In this document: positions 43,021 through 54,848 of the stretch, piece by piece
Position numbering within the stretch: position 1 is the first letter of the stretch
Layout: each line of letters starts with the position of its first letter
Source: Omphiscola glabra
Taxonomy: Eukaryota > Mollusca > Gastropoda > Lymnaeidae
Assembly (NCBI GenBank): GCA_964017045.1
Contig: OZ024808.1
Span: 29,668,495-29,732,494, forward strand
DNA: 64,000 bases
Direction: 5' to 3'
Program-made: the position numbers and the translations under genes
Notes under the pieces: generated by a model
What the model was told of the DNA's origin: nothing
Database searches by the model: none
What the model saw: only the letters and a program-made list of their open reading frames with translations

Positions 43021-44322
43021 CTACAAAATGACATGTAAACAGAGATGTCCACTTTGTTTTTATGTGAATGGGAGGCAGTCAAGGTGGTAAGTTTGTGACT
43101 ACGATTCCTGTTCACAAAATACCAATGTGCTGCCTGCCTTAGTATGAGAACAAATTTGTACTAAAAAAAACACGTTTTTTTTGTTGTTGTTTGGGAAATG
43201 TTGCCTCAATCTCAGCTGATGTGTTTTAACAATGTTGCCCCAATCTCAGCTGAATCCGAGAATGGACAACACAACGCAACCATGGTTTCTCAGTGGCCAA
43301 TTATCGCCGCCAATGTGACGTCACTGCCTCATTTTGGACCTACAGATTAGGTTGTAGCCTCAACTTGAACTTTCGTAGCTGGATTACTTCTGAAACTGTG
43401 GGTCGACTTTGATGTTCTTGCATTTAGATCGATGTCAGATACAGATAGTGCCAGGCGTCTAGTACTGCCGTCTAGTGAGGATACATCACCACCATAGTCA
43501 ACATTGTTAATATGTAGAAATCCAGAAATTCCAAGAGGATAATTGAAAGGAGAAAACAAAAGTTCAAGTGGTAAACAACACATTCAAATGGTGAAACGGA
43601 GATAAATCATCTGGTCCAGGGTTTTTTTGGCCATGGGCGTCACCATTAGTTTTTATTAAAAGAGAATTATGGTGATATACTAAAGTGTGAAGCTTTGGTA
43701 GGATTATTGACAGAAATTTGCAAAGAGAAATACCGTGGTACTATTAAGAGCGTTATATTTTATGTGTGTTTGATTTTGCCCACGATCCATGAGGGGACAA
43801 GAACCCCGCCTTGTTCTATCTCTCCTATAGACGCCCATGACATGAACTACTTATTTTAATACCCAAAAAATTATCTTCTTGTTGTGTTGAGTTACAGTAA
43901 CTGTAATAAATGAAGGACTGCGCTCAAGCTGCGTGAATAAAAATGGAGAACAAGGTATGTAGAAGCTTGAAATAGAAAGACAGGACACTAAAAGATGAAC
44001 GTTTCGGCTTATAGTCTTCCCCAGAAATAACAAGAAATAGAAAGTATTTTTTTTAAATTATATAATTGTTCTTGAGTAATAACACACCTTAACGTTGTGT
44101 TAAATTCGAGTTTCTACACACATTCTTTGTCCGTGTTTCGTTCCAGCATAGTGACAGGGGGACATGGTGAGATAGTGACAAGGGGACATAGTGACAGGGT
44201 GAGATAGTGACGGATATCATTTTTAAATGAGTAGTGAAATAGAATGGTTTAATGCATCAATTGTTTTGACACAATGATGTTCTCAATTCTTCCAGTGGTA
44301 ACAACGGTTATCAAATGTATGA
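43021..44322. other. intergenic DNA between DHX9 and the LRR gene
   Basis: No gene recognised apart from the CRE/CCAAT pair. A short GAYAGTGACAGGGGGACAT-type tandem repeat lies at about 44145-44215. Confidence 0.5.
43310..43323 (+). promoter_or_regulatory. CCAAT box next to a perfect CRE (TGACGTCA)
   Basis: CCAAT at 43310-43314 is followed one base later by the palindromic cAMP response element TGACGTCA at 43316-43323. It is 1.3 kb before the LRR gene. A single match of this kind can occur by chance. Confidence 0.3.
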
Positions 44323-44330
44323 CTTTAATC

Positions 44331-44514
44331 CAGTGGTTCTCAACCTTTCTAATGCCGCGACCCTTTAATACAGTTACTCATGTTGTGGCGACCCCCAACC
44401 ACAAATTTACTTTCGGTGCCACTTCATAACTATAGAGTAGGCCTATAGGTGTTTCCGATGGTCTTAAGCGACCCCTGGGAAAGGGTCTTTCGACCCACCG
44501 GTTGAGAACCGCTG
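44331..44514 (+). mobile_element. SPIN-like non-autonomous hAT element, copy 1
   Basis: Ends CAGTGGTTCTCAACC and GGTTGAGAACCGCTG. The body has CCGCGACCCTTTAATACAG, TTGTGGCGACCCCCAACCA and GATGGTCTTAAGCGACCCC, the pattern of the SPIN ('Space Invaders') family. Flanks CTTTAATC and CTCTAATC match 7 of 8, as expected of a hAT target duplication. It ends 105 bp before the LRR gene start codon, inside one copy of a roughly 46-bp direct duplication (44282-44330 versus 44519-44570). Confidence 0.88.
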
Positions 44515-44619
44515 CTCTAATCAATACTTCCAATGGCAATAACGAGTACTGTATGACTCTTAATCAATTTCGTTTGTTTCATAGCAATAACATCGTTGTA
44601 ACAGAGAAGCGTTTCAAAG

Positions 44620-44700
44620 ATGGCGTGCCCGGCAGCCGCGACCTTGACATTTCTTTTCTCGCTGGCAACCTTGAGATTGTCCAAGGGTTGCTTCCCTGCG
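44620..44700 (+). CDS. LRR gene exon 1 (signal peptide)
   Basis: Reads MACPAAATLTFLFSLATLRL then SKGCFPA. The donor is GTACGT, followed immediately by a 15-bp tandem repeat. Confidence 0.8.
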
Positions 44701-45758
44701 GTACGTTGAGTTTGTCTGTTGAGTTTGTCTTTTGCGTTTGTCTGTTGAGTTTGTCTGTTGAGTTTGTCTGCTGAGTTTGTCTGTTGAGTTTGTCTTTTGA
44801 GTTTGTCTGTTGAGTTTGTCTGTCACATATGAGACGACCATGTAAACAGTTAGCGCCTGCTGCTATTGGCGATTTAAATTTGTCCAGTGATAGACAGATC
44901 TGTCACATGGATTGCCCCTCCCCCCCCCCCCCCCCCCCCCAGGGATATGGTCTCTAACCAGGTCATGTTACAGGAGCCCAGACATTTTTAGAAATAATGC
45001 AATAGAAACTGGGATTGAGGATGGGCAACTCAGACATCATGAAAGTTGAATAATAAAAGTAGACATTAAAAGGTTTAACTTCTCGTTTAACATGTGTTTC
45101 AAGTTTTATTTCTTATTTAGCGTGTGTTTCAAGCGTCAACATAACATCTCATTTTGAATATTACATTTGAGAGATATTTTAAATTTAAGGAGAGCACTTG
45201 TTTTGTGGCAATTTAAAAAAAAAAAAATTTAAACTAGGAGGTGGGTGAAGAAATGGGAAACGCCAATAATTTAAAAAAAAAAAAGTTTTCTTAGACAGAA
45301 ATAAAATTTTTAGCTTTTCATATAAATTCATACCCGCCCCCCCCCTTTTTTCCACCCTCACCCCCATTTAAAGAGAACAAATAAACTATTCTCATTTCAC
45401 TTGAATTCTGAAACAATCGATAACAGACAAAGTTTCAGTTTACGATTGCATTATTTTAACACACCATTTTGGGCGACTAAATTTCTTTGATAGATCAAAT
45501 TGTCTGATTGGCACTCAGACTTGCGTGTTAATCTAATTTGAGTGAATAGAAGAAAAGAGTTGCTGGTGTCGATACGACCAACACCAACCATAGTTTATGA
45601 AATATAAAATAACGAAAAAAATAATGTTTATTTCTTTCCCTTTATATATATAAACATATTATAGATCTATATATATAAATATGAATGTATGTCCCGCATG
45701 CGCTCCTATACCATTCTTGCGATTGCGATAAAACTTTGGTGAGTTGTTGTGTGCGCGC

Positions 45759-45789
<31 letters not shown>

Positions 45790-47998
45790 CCTAGCAATTG
45801 CATGGGTGGATCAATTGCTACAAGTGTGTGGACTTAATTTTGAACATCCATGCTTCTGACATGGACAGCTGTGTGTGGCCTGCTCACGCTTCTAAAAACC
45901 TTCTAATTTATTCGAGTACGCGCCAGACGGTAAAAAGAAAAAAAATATTGTTTATATAAAAAGTACTCAAAAACATAATTAAAACACAAAGATTTTATTT
46001 CTTTGAGTGGCATTGCGACGCATGCCGGGTACTCGCAAGTCTATATATAGACACATACCTGCACCTCGTGACATAGCTAGGTCTAGTAACGCCCTGAGAA
46101 GACCAATAGTTTTGCCGCCTCCACCCTAAAATACAACAACAACTTGGCAGATGGCCAACAAAATTCGCCCCTTAAAAAATAGAAAAAAGTTTCGCCCCGG
46201 GTTGGGGGGGGGGGGGCTGCCCTTCATACGCCAGGGCCTACATCTTATGCAACGTCTCTTATTTCTGCACAACTCACATCTTTACCTGACTTAGTCACAT
46301 CGTTACCAGACTTAGTCACGTCGTTACCAGTTTTAGTCGCATCGTTACAAGACTTAGTCACACCGTTACCAGACCTAGTCACACCTTTACCAGACTTAGT
46401 CACATCTTTACCAGACTAAGTCACACCGTTACGAAAGTTTCATTGATTCGATCCTGTGTATTATAGCCTATGTAATCTACGTTAACTTCTCATCTCTAAT
46501 GCTGAATATTATGATTGTATCCAGGCATGTCAGTTTGATCAGTACGTTAAGACAGATGTGGTTTGTTTGGGACCTAACCTTAACAGCTTCCCAAGCTTAT
46601 CCGGATGTCCGGTTAATGTGACCGGCCTCTCGCTTGTGGTATGATGGGTAAACTACTCAAATAATTATTTATAGATTTTTGGTTTTTTTTATTGTAGTCA
46701 AAAGTTTTCGCATTAATCACAAAACGACCTTTAAGTGTATGACTGAAACATTTGAGTGGGCCTAGATGAATTTGAGTGGGCCTAGATGAATTTGAGTGGG
46801 CCTAGATGAATTTTAGTGGGCCTAGATGAATTTGAGTGGGCCTATATTAATTTGAGTGGGCCTGGATTAATTTAAGTAGGCCTAGATTAATTCGAGTGGG
46901 CCTGGATTAATTTAAGTATGCCTAGCTTGATTCGAGTGGGCCTAGATTAATTCGAGCTGACCTAGAAGAATTCAAGCATCATACAACACTCAAACAACAA
47001 TATTGTATACAGCAATTCTATTGTTTCCTTCTTGCTTTCAGGCCACAAACGTAAGCACACTATCAGACAACATCGTCCCCCCTGGCCTGACTTCGCTGAA
47101 GTTTCTTGACAACCGGATCACGTCATTCTCTGACGGCGCACTCAACCGTGTCGCTTCCTCACTTCGAGTTCTCCGCTTCGAATCCTCCCTGACCAGCTTT
47201 ATTCCCAGTGCTTTCATGCACTTAACTGGACTGGAAGAGTTCGACATTGTGTATGCCGAAATCACGGACTGGAATATCCCAGTACTTCGACAAATCGGAT
47301 CCACTGTTAAAAAGATGTTTTTATCCGACGCGAACATATTCTCGTGGCCGATCTGGATCTCGGATTTCACGTCCCTGGCATCATTGGAGATATTCAACAG
47401 TGCCATTTTGACTCTTCCCGACGACGCCCTGACGCATGTCAACAATAAACTGTATTTGCTGACTCTTTCTGTCGGCAAACTTTCGAGCATACCAAATGCT
47501 ATTTCAGCGTTATCAAATATAACCGACTTGAATTTACAAAATAATCAAATCACCAACCTGAGAAATCTTCCCCGAAGCGCCATTAATCTGGATTTCACCT
47601 TCAATTTAATCACTGAGATAACGGACGAGATTTTTAGGAACATGGGGAACTTGAAGTCCGTGTATCTAGACTCAAACCCACTTCAAACAATATCACGACA
47701 CGCGTTCGACGGCTGTCCGTCTTTGCAGAGTTTATCTCTTGGAAAAACGCGGGTGTCGAGGCTTCCCCTGGGGCTGTCGGCCTTGACCGCGCCAACTTAC
47801 ATACAGTTCGGCGACAACCCCGACCTTGTGTGCACGTGCCAGGAGTCGGGTCTCGCGCCGTGGTTTTTGTCCCACAAACAAATGGATTTCAGCGGGAGTT
47901 GCAATTCGATGATTAACATCGTTGATTTCTTCACAAAGCTGGCCAATTATTGTCCCCAGGAAATGGGAAGAGGTCGAAACAATACGATAACAGATTAA
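44620..47998 (+). CDS. secreted leucine-rich-repeat protein, 3 exons, 383 aa
   Basis: Exons 44620-44700, 46525-46638 and 47042-47998, all joined in phase 0 with GT-AG introns. Residues 1-22 or so form a signal peptide (hydrophobic core TLTFLFSLATLRL). Residues 29-58 contain three Cys in an N-terminal cap-like region. Leucine-rich repeats follow from about 60 to 325, with LxxLxLxxNxI-type lines such as ITDLNLQNNQITNL. A C-terminal LRRCT-type cap has Cys at about 329, 331, 352 and 369 (CxC...C...C). No membrane anchor is visible, so the product should be secreted. Relatives in invertebrates are often named after the non-catalytic subunit of Oplophorus luciferase. The function is unknown and could be recognition or adhesion. 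Confidence 0.85.
44703..44825 (+). repeat. 15-bp tandem array, about 8 copies, start of LRR intron 1
   Basis: Unit TTGAGTTTGTCTG plus TT, beginning about 5 bp inside the intron. Confidence 0.9.
44919..44940. repeat. poly-C tract
   Basis: About 22 consecutive pyrimidines, nearly all C. Comparable G or C runs occur elsewhere (about 1933, 2921, 35006, 52408, 59743). Confidence 0.95.
45645..46045. mobile_element. possible Helitron-like remnant in LRR intron 1
   Basis: Starts with a TATATATAAATATGAATGTA/TGTCCC stretch and ends GCATGCCGGGTACTCGCAAGT before a TATATATAG tract. This resembles a dispersed invertebrate element whose 3' end is a CCGGG hairpin. A poly-A run interrupts it at about 45757. 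The assignment is tentative. Confidence 0.25.
46262..46435 (+). repeat. 20-21-bp tandem array, 8 copies, LRR intron 1
   Basis: Unit CATCGTTACCAGACTTAGTC plus A, moderately diverged. It ends 89 bp before exon 2. Confidence 0.88.
46525..46638 (+). CDS. LRR gene exon 2 (N-terminal cap)
   Basis: Reads ACQFDQYVKTDVVCLGPNLN and SFPSLSGCPVNVTGLSLV, 38 codons, phase 0. Acceptor CCAG, donor GTATGA. Confidence 0.8.
46752..46970 (+). repeat. 20-bp tandem array, about 11 copies, LRR intron 2
   Basis: Unit TTTGAGTGGGCCTAGATGAA, clean at the left and drifting to the right. Confidence 0.9.
47042..47998 (+). CDS. LRR gene exon 3 (repeats and C-terminal cap, stop)
   Basis: 318 codons plus TAA. GC content and third-position usage differ from the surrounding AT-rich DNA, as expected for a real exon. 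Confidence 0.93.
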   Translation, partial: ATNVSTLSDNIVPPGLTSLKFLDNRITSFSDGALNRVASSLRVLRFESSLTSFIPSAFMHLTGLEEFDIVYAEITDWNIPVLRQIGSTVKKMFLSDANIFSWPIWISDFTSLASLEIFNSAILTLPDDALTHVNNKLYLLTLSVGKLSSIPNAISALSNITDLNLQNNQITNLRNLPRSAINLDFTFNLITEITDEIFRNMGNLKSVYLDSNPLQTISRHAFDGCPSLQSLSLGKTRVSRLPLGLSALTAPTYIQFGDNPDLVCTCQESGLAPWFLSHKQMDFSGSCNSMINIVDFFTKLANYCPQEMGRGRNNTITD

Positions 47999-48068
47999 AC
48001 TGTTTTTTTTTAAAATTTAATTAATATTTTTTTTAATTTGAAATTTTGTGTTGGCAAATATGGAAGCA

Positions 48069-48099
48069 AATAAATCGTAAATAAATTCCGAAAAATAAA
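48069..48099 (+). promoter_or_regulatory. three AATAAA signals after the LRR gene
   Basis: Hexamers at 48069, 48080 and 48094, 71-96 bp after the stop codon. Confidence 0.7.
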
Positions 48100-48109
48100 G
48101 ATGTGCTTC

Positions 48110-49470
48110 TATACCATTGTCCCAGATCCTCTGAAATAACTCTTAAAATAAAATCCAACTAAAATTAGAAATGCTGATAAGTTTTAAACATTTTTAAAAA
48201 GAAATAATTACATGTTACTTTTTGTCTTTAATTTAGAGAAGTTGAAAAGAAATTATTCGTTGAATCTCATATCCAATTAGGGAAGGCATCAGTTCTTTAT
48301 GCCCTCCCCAAAGCACCCCCACCCTAAGCTGTAGAATCGGGATGGTAAATTTACGTCCTAATATCTTCCCCCACTCATCCCGGGGAAGCGTTCGGACGCC
48401 CTTTAAGAGGGGTTCTACTGTAAGTTTCCAACCCGCAACTAGTGACGAAACGTTTGCCTGGGAGCAGCTTTCTAAGGGCTGCCTTGAATCCCACAGCACC
48501 TGACGACTCATCGTCAAACGTAACAAAAGGACAAGAATTAAACAACCCTTAAAACCAAAGTGTTTCGTACAAATCCGTTCGAGGCGTTCGTTAGTATTCT
48601 AATGTCCCACCCGATATTACACCGCGGATTTTTTTCACCAAATATTTCAGAAAACCAAAATAAGATATTACGCACCAAACACACTTGCGATATCATTTTT
48701 AAGAATCTCATTTAGCGCAGTTGTCTGGAATTTTATTTCATGAAATCAGAGTCATAATATTGCCTTCATATTCCCCGTAAAAAAACCAGGGAAAACTCAT
48801 TTTTTTAAGGGTGGGGTGGGGTTGAACATTTGACAGAATGTGTTGTCATCGGCATCGAGTCTATTTGCCAAGTTTCAGCTCGATAGGTTGACTGGAAGTG
48901 GGTCAATTAGCCGTTCGAATATTTTGTCACACAGCCAGAAAGAAACACGAACAAAATCGAAGTTATAAAGGATTTTTTTTTTTTTAAAAATCAACAAATC
49001 CAAACATTAAGATATTTGCAGACAGTTGTCGTTACAAACAAAATATCTTTGTTTCAATATTTGTTTATTCCATAAGGTCGAGAGACTAAATTGGATGCCA
49101 TGAAACAAAAGGTTTTATCTGAGCTCTATCCAACTCTTAAGAGTGCTAGGAATAAGTTTGATCAATCATGAGCAGCTCTCGCCTCAATACCGACACATTT
49201 TGGGTCTCGATTATTGCTAGACGATACTACTCTCTTTCAAATATCGATACAGCCACAGCTCTACCGAAAAGAGAGTCCACTGCTCGCTGTGAACTGACGA
49301 GGGGGTGAGCTGTTTTCTGTGACTTGAATTTGGAAGTAAACACATTCGTACTACAATCATCTTTCAACTTATTTTCTTCTATTTTTCTTTTCTTTGCCCG
49401 CTTGGTGGTCTGGGTGGGGTTGCTAGTATTGTTGTTGTTGGTGTTGTTGGTGTTGTTAGTGGTGGTCTTG
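48110..49470. other. intergenic DNA; nothing firmly recognised
   Basis: Includes a segment at about 48840-48985 (CCAAGTTTCAGCTCGATAGG...) that has the look of a dispersed repeat. No coding similarity. Confidence 0.4.
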
Positions 49471-49479
49471 GAGATAAAG

Positions 49480-50103
49480 TTGTCCGTCTGTCCCAATTAC
49501 AGGTACAATTGACCGTCTGTCATAATAGGAGGTAATGTTGGCCATGTGTCCCAATTAGAGCTGCATTTGGCCGTCTGCCACACTAGGAGATACAGTTAGC
49601 CGTCTGTCACAATAGGGGGTACAGTTAGCCGTCTGTCACAATAGGGGGTACAGTTGGCCGTCTGTCACAATAGGAGGTACAGTTGGCCGTCTGTCACAAT
49701 AGGAGGTACATTTGGCCGTCTGTCACAATAGGATGTACAATTGGCCGTCTGTCACAATAGGAGGTACAGTTGGCCGTCTGTCACAATAGGAGGTACAGTT
49801 GGCCGTCTGTCACAATAGGAGGTACAGTTGGCCGTCTGTCACAATAGGATGTACAGTTGGCCGTCTGTCACAATAGGAGGTACAGTTGGCCGTCTGTTAC
49901 AATAGAATGAACAATTGGCCGTCTGTCACAGTAGGAGGTACAGTTGGCCGTCTGTCACAGTAGGAGGTATAGTTGGCCGTCTGTCACAATAGGAGGTACA
50001 GTTGGCCATCTGCCACACTAGGAGATACAGTTAGCCGTCTGTCACAATAGGAGGTACAGTTGGCCGTCTGTCAGAATAGGAGGTAAGGTTGGCCGCCTGC
50101 CGC
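49480..50103 (+). repeat. 29-bp tandem array, about 21 copies
   Basis: Unit GTACAGTTGGCCGTCTGTCA plus CAATAGGAG. Several units have single changes. Confidence 0.94.
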
Positions 50104-50135
50104 AAGGTGTGAAAAGTCATGGCTAGTACTCAGAG

Positions 50136-50366
50136 CAGGCCTGCACAACATACGGCCCGCGTGCCGCATGTGACCCACCAGCATCCACTTGGCGGCCCAC
50201 GAAGTTACGAAATATTCATTATTATTATTATTATTTTCTTAATAGCTTTGCCCCTTGTCCTATCATTTGTTCAGCCCGCACAAGCTTTTCAATAAATTAT
50301 TACGTCCCGCATAAGTTTGTCATAAAGTATGTTGGTCCACCTTAAATTTTGAGTTGTGCAGGCCCG
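50136..50366 (+). mobile_element. hAT MITE, complete, perfect 8-bp target duplication (231 bp)
   Basis: Terminal repeats CAGGCCTGCACAAC and GTTGTGCAGGCCCG (inverted), flanked by ACTCAGAG on both sides (50128-50135 and 50367-50374). Same family as the truncated copy in DHX9 intron 3. Confidence 0.92.
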
Positions 50367-50374
50367 ACTCAGAG

Positions 50375-51595
50375 GGCTGCTTTCACACCATCGATCAACC
50401 GCAATGTTTTATATGTCGGTTAAAACAAAAACGTTAAAAAAAATGTTTCCGAACTCCTGAACTGAGACTGGCCTTCTCAATGTGCAATGATGGTATCTTG
50501 CAATACTCTATGTCATTGTGCCTGCACCTTGGAACAATCTTGCTCCCCTGCTCTATTTCCTGTACACTGTTCGACGCTATGACTCCTTATTGTAGATTAG
50601 GAAATAGTTTCATCAGATCAGGGGGCATAAATCCAGTTTAGCAAATATCAGCGTCGTCAAGTTAATATTCTCCCCCTTGCTAACAATGTCCGCCCTACAC
50701 CAGCGAACCCTCACCGGATCCTTAAACGTGCCTGTTCCCCCTTTGTCCCGCCATTTTTCTCAATGGCTTCCCATCTGAAAGGGTCGCACCGATCGACTCC
50801 TCAGCGCCTGATACAAGCAGAGCAACAAATCTCGCTCCACGCGCTGCGATGTTTCAATACAGGGATCCCTCCGCTCAAGTGCAAGTGTGAATAAAATAAT
50901 AAATTATGACTATTCATTTTTTAAAAAAAAGAGAAAGGAAATGATGTGCCGCTGAATATATTAACGTTTGCGAGTCAATCCGAGTCAGGGTTGACAACTG
51001 AAGCAAGATTCTAATTGACTGTAGGCATTGAATGAACTTCACCATTTCCCCCAACGCATTGAACTCCGGTCCGCGGGCTGCAAAGAATGGGGAAGTGATT
51101 TGGTTGGGATTAACCACACTCAAGTACGTCATTCAATCAATCCCACCGCCGGAGCCGCGAGCAGAGAAAAAGGAGTCCAGCGATGCCCGAAAAGTTGATT
51201 TTATGCTCCAGGGTTGAATTGGGTTTTTGTTGTCGCACGTCAACAAATGTTATCGTATTTTAGCTGCTTCCTATAACTAATTGAACGGCCCACAGAGCGG
51301 GCGATCTAGTTTTTAAATTTAATTTTTATGAAGTGAGGCGCTTGTGTTGAACGTCGGACAGGCGCTGTTTGATTGGCTGCTGCACTTGTCGCTGGACGTT
51401 GTACAGTTGGGACAACGTGGCCTTGTAAACACGTGTCCAGAGGACAAAGAAAAAAGAAAATGATCCTTCTCAGTCTTTGTTCATATCATTTATTATTACT
51501 TTATTACAAAAGCCGCGGTGGGGGTGTGAATGGGTTGAGTGGGGCGTGGGGGGGGGGGAATTAAAGGGAAAGAAGCATGGGTGAAACTTACTCTA
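50375..51595. other. intergenic DNA; no gene recognised
   Basis: Segment 50620-50890 is GC-richer and may be a repeat remnant. Small ORFs at 51032-51217 and 51373-51564 have no recognised similarity. Confidence 0.4.
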
Positions 51596-51605
51596 AGAGT
51601 TAACA

Positions 51606-52358
51606 GGATTGACCATGGTGGTATCTTGTTAGGATTGACCATGATGGTATCTTGTTAGGATTGACCATGATGGTATCTTATTTTGATTGACCATGTTGGT
51701 ATCTTTTTACAATTGATCATGATGGTATCTTGTTAGGATTGACCATGATGGTATCTTGTTACGATTGATCATGATGGTATCTTGTTAGGATTGACCATGA
51801 TGGTATCTTGTTAGTATTGATCATGATGGTATCTTGTTAGGATTGACCATGCTGGTATCTTGTTAGGCTTGACCATGATGGTATCTTGTTAGGATTGACC
51901 ATGATGGTATCTTAATAGGATTGATCATGTTGGTATCTTGTTAGGATTGACCATGATGGTATCTTGTTAGGATTGACCATGATGGTATCTTGTTAGATTG
52001 ACCATACTGGTATCTTGTTAGGCTTGACCATGATGGTATCTTGTTAGGATTGACCATGCTGGTATCTTGTTAGGCTTGACCATGATGGTATCTTGTTAGG
52101 ATTGACCATGATGGTATCTTGTTATGCTTGACCATGATGATATCTTGTTAGGATTGACCATGTTGGTATCGTGTTAGGATTGATCATGATGGTATCTAGT
52201 TAGGATTGACCATGATGGTATTTTGTTAGGATTTATCCTGATGGTATCTTGTTAGGATTGATCATGCTGGTGTCTTATTAGGATTGACCATGATGGTATC
52301 TTGTTAGGATTGACCATGATGGTATCTTGTTAGGATTGATCATGATGGTATCTTGTTT
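51606..52358 (+). repeat. 26-bp tandem array, about 29 copies
   Basis: Unit TTGTTAGGATTGACCATGAT plus GGTATC, with frequent single-base variation. Confidence 0.95.
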
Positions 52359-52696
52359 TGCAGATCTCTTGTTATTTCAGATTATGACTTTTGTAAGGTG
52401 GAACTTCCCCCCCCCCCCCCCCCAAAAAAAAAACACCGCAATTTTAAAAAAAATGTACACTTGAAATAATGTGTTGCATTATAGTGCACAATGTATAGGG
52501 TCTAACGGCCATTGTGCAGAACTTGGATTGTACCAATCATGTTATACGATAAGTGGATTGAAGGTTATGGGACAGGAATCCATTTCAGATGGTCAGGGAC
52601 GTCAGATTATTTTACCGAGGATATTTTTGAAGGCCTAAAGTTTTAAATTAAATAAAATGCTCTTTGCTGTCCTTCGAAAAATGAAAAAAAAAAACA

Positions 52697-53145
52697 ACTT
52701 AAAATCAACAACACCACTATCAACATCACCAATACGACCACTGCTGACAACAACACCACTATCAACATCACCAAGACGACCACTGCTGACAACAACACCA
52801 CTATCAACATCACCAAGACGACCACTGCTGATAACAACACCAATAGCAACATCACCAAGACGACCTATGCTGACAACAACACCACTATCAACATCACCAA
52901 GACGACCTATGCTGACAACAACACCAATAGCAACATCACCAAGACGACCACTGCTGACAAAAACACCACTATCAACATCACCAAGACGACCACTGCTGAC
53001 AACAACACCAATAGCAACATCACCAAGACTACCACTGCTGACAACAACACCAATAGCAACATCACCAAGACGACCTATGCTGACAACAACACTGCGCCGT
53101 CAACATCAATACTTGAAACACAACCAAGACCACTATTAATAACAA
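52697..53145 (+). repeat. 42-bp tandem array, about 9-10 copies
   Basis: Unit ACCACTATCAACATCACCAA plus GACGACCACTGCTGACAACAAC. The period is a multiple of three, so it reads as a Thr/Ser/Pro-rich 160-codon ORF, but no gene context supports it. Confidence 0.93.
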
Positions 53146-53570
53146 CAACGCCACCCAGACCTCCACTAATAACAACAACAATAAAACCACCAACAATTCT
53201 TAGAACACCAAACATTTGACAACCAACAAAATGCACACACACACACGCACAAAATATTTAAAAATTAGTAATTCCTTCCAATCGAAGGGTATTTTCTGAG
53301 CTGTCTTCCATTGCCGTTCTAGTCAGTATAATAAAGATATCTTAACTACGACATATTTGCATTATAACCAAGGAATATCGAAAGATACAACGGTTATTTA
53401 TTTATTAAAATAAAGTTACAATTTTTTTAACGACCTGCAGTAAAATATGTTTTCACTTCATAAATTGTCACAAAATAAAATATGTTTAGTAAAGTCTAAT
53501 AATAATTGAGTCTAGGATGTAGGGTAACTGTAGATTCTTCTTCTTTCGCCTTTTCCTCCTCGGGGAACAG
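53146..53570. other. AT-rich intergenic DNA
   Basis: Contains a short CA repeat at about 53232-53250. Nothing else recognised. Confidence 0.5.
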
Positions 53571-53580
53571 CAGCCGATCT

Positions 53581-53822
53581 TCATCGACGTCTGTGGTTAG
53601 GACATAGGCCGCCTACAAGAGCCCTCCAGGCATCACGATCCTGAGCCAATATCTCCAGCCTTCCCCAAGTGTGGCCAAGTTTCTTGGTATCCGCTTCCAC
53701 TTCACGGCGCCAAGTGTTTCTCGGCCTGCCTCTTTGGGAGAGAAGGGCAAGATCGTCAGCAAAATCGAGGTCATCAAGCTGGTCCCACAAGGTCCATTGG
53801 ATACCATTCCGCTTCTACACAG
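53581..53822 (-). pseudogene. internally deleted LINE (non-LTR reverse transcriptase) fragment
   Basis: The minus strand reads GIQWTLWDQLDDLDFADDLA then LLS, the reverse-transcriptase active-site region with FADD. It continues straight into RGRPRNTWRREVEADTKKLG and AQDRDAWRALVGGLCP, a segment typical of the C-terminus of invertebrate LINE polymerases. The several hundred residues between are missing, so this is a deleted, dead copy. It ends with TGA at 53581-53583. Confidence 0.75.
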
Positions 53823-53991
53823 TTGCCTCATAAAAAAATCACACAATATAAAATAAAATAAAAATAAATAAATAGAATATTCACTAATGCACGTTTCTAG
53901 CACTCAAATAAATAAGTTGAAGCGAAAAAAAAACCTGAAGCCTTAGTGAGGCGAACGTGCAAGCAAATTGAGAACTCTCAATAGAGGAAAG

Positions 53992-54775
53992 AAATGGACG
54001 CCACGAGAATGGACGCCACGAGAATGGACGTCACGAGAATAGACGTCACAAGAATGGACGTCACAAGAATGGACGCCACGAGAATGGACGCCACGAGGAT
54101 GGACGTCACGAGAATAGACGTCACAAGAATGGACTTCACAAGAATGGACGCCACGAGAATGGACGCCACGATGATGGACACCACGGGAATGGACGCCACA
54201 AGAATGGACGCCACGGGAATGGACGCCACGGGAATGGACGGTACGAGAATGGACGTCACGAGAATAGACGCCACGGGAATGGACGCCACGGGAATGGACG
54301 TCACAAGAATGGACGCCACGAGAATGGACGCCACGAGGATGGACGTCACGAGAATAGACGTCACAAGAATGGACGTCACAAGAATGGACGCCACGAGAAT
54401 GGACGCCACGAGGATGGACGTCACGAGAATAGACGTCACAAGAATGGATGTCACAAGAATGGACGCCACGAGAATGGACGCCACGAGGATGGACGTCACG
54501 AGAATAGACGTCACAAGAATGGACGTCACAAGAATGGACGCCACGAGAATGGACGCCACGATGATGGACACCACAAGAATGGACGCCACAAGAATGGACG
54601 CCACGAGAATGGACGCCACGATGATGGACACCACGGGAATGGACGCCACAAGAATGGACGCCACGGGAATGGACGCCACGGGAATGGTCGGTACGAGAAT
54701 GGACGTCACGAGAATAGACGCCACGGGAATGGACGCCACGGGAATGGACGGTACGAGAATGGACGCCACAAGAGT
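53992..54775 (+). repeat. 15-bp tandem array, about 52 copies, with 75-bp higher-order repeat
   Basis: Unit GGACGYCACRAGAAT. A five-unit, 75-bp block recurs from 54311, 54386 and 54461. Long ORFs in all frames are readings of the array. Many units contain CGTCA, a CREB half-site. Confidence 0.95.
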
Positions 54776-54848
54776 GTCTGACTTCTGACAATACTGAGAA
54801 AGAACAAACTAAGATAGGAATATTTAGGTCTTCCCCGAGAGAAACTGA

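Noticed and set aside
47038..47490. 150-codon minus-strand ORF
   Set aside because: Antisense shadow of LRR exon 3, which has the splice sites and protein pattern of the real gene.
53943..54791. ORFs of 263-282 codons on both strands (HSRGV, MDATR repeats)
   Set aside because: 15-bp tandem array, open in all frames.
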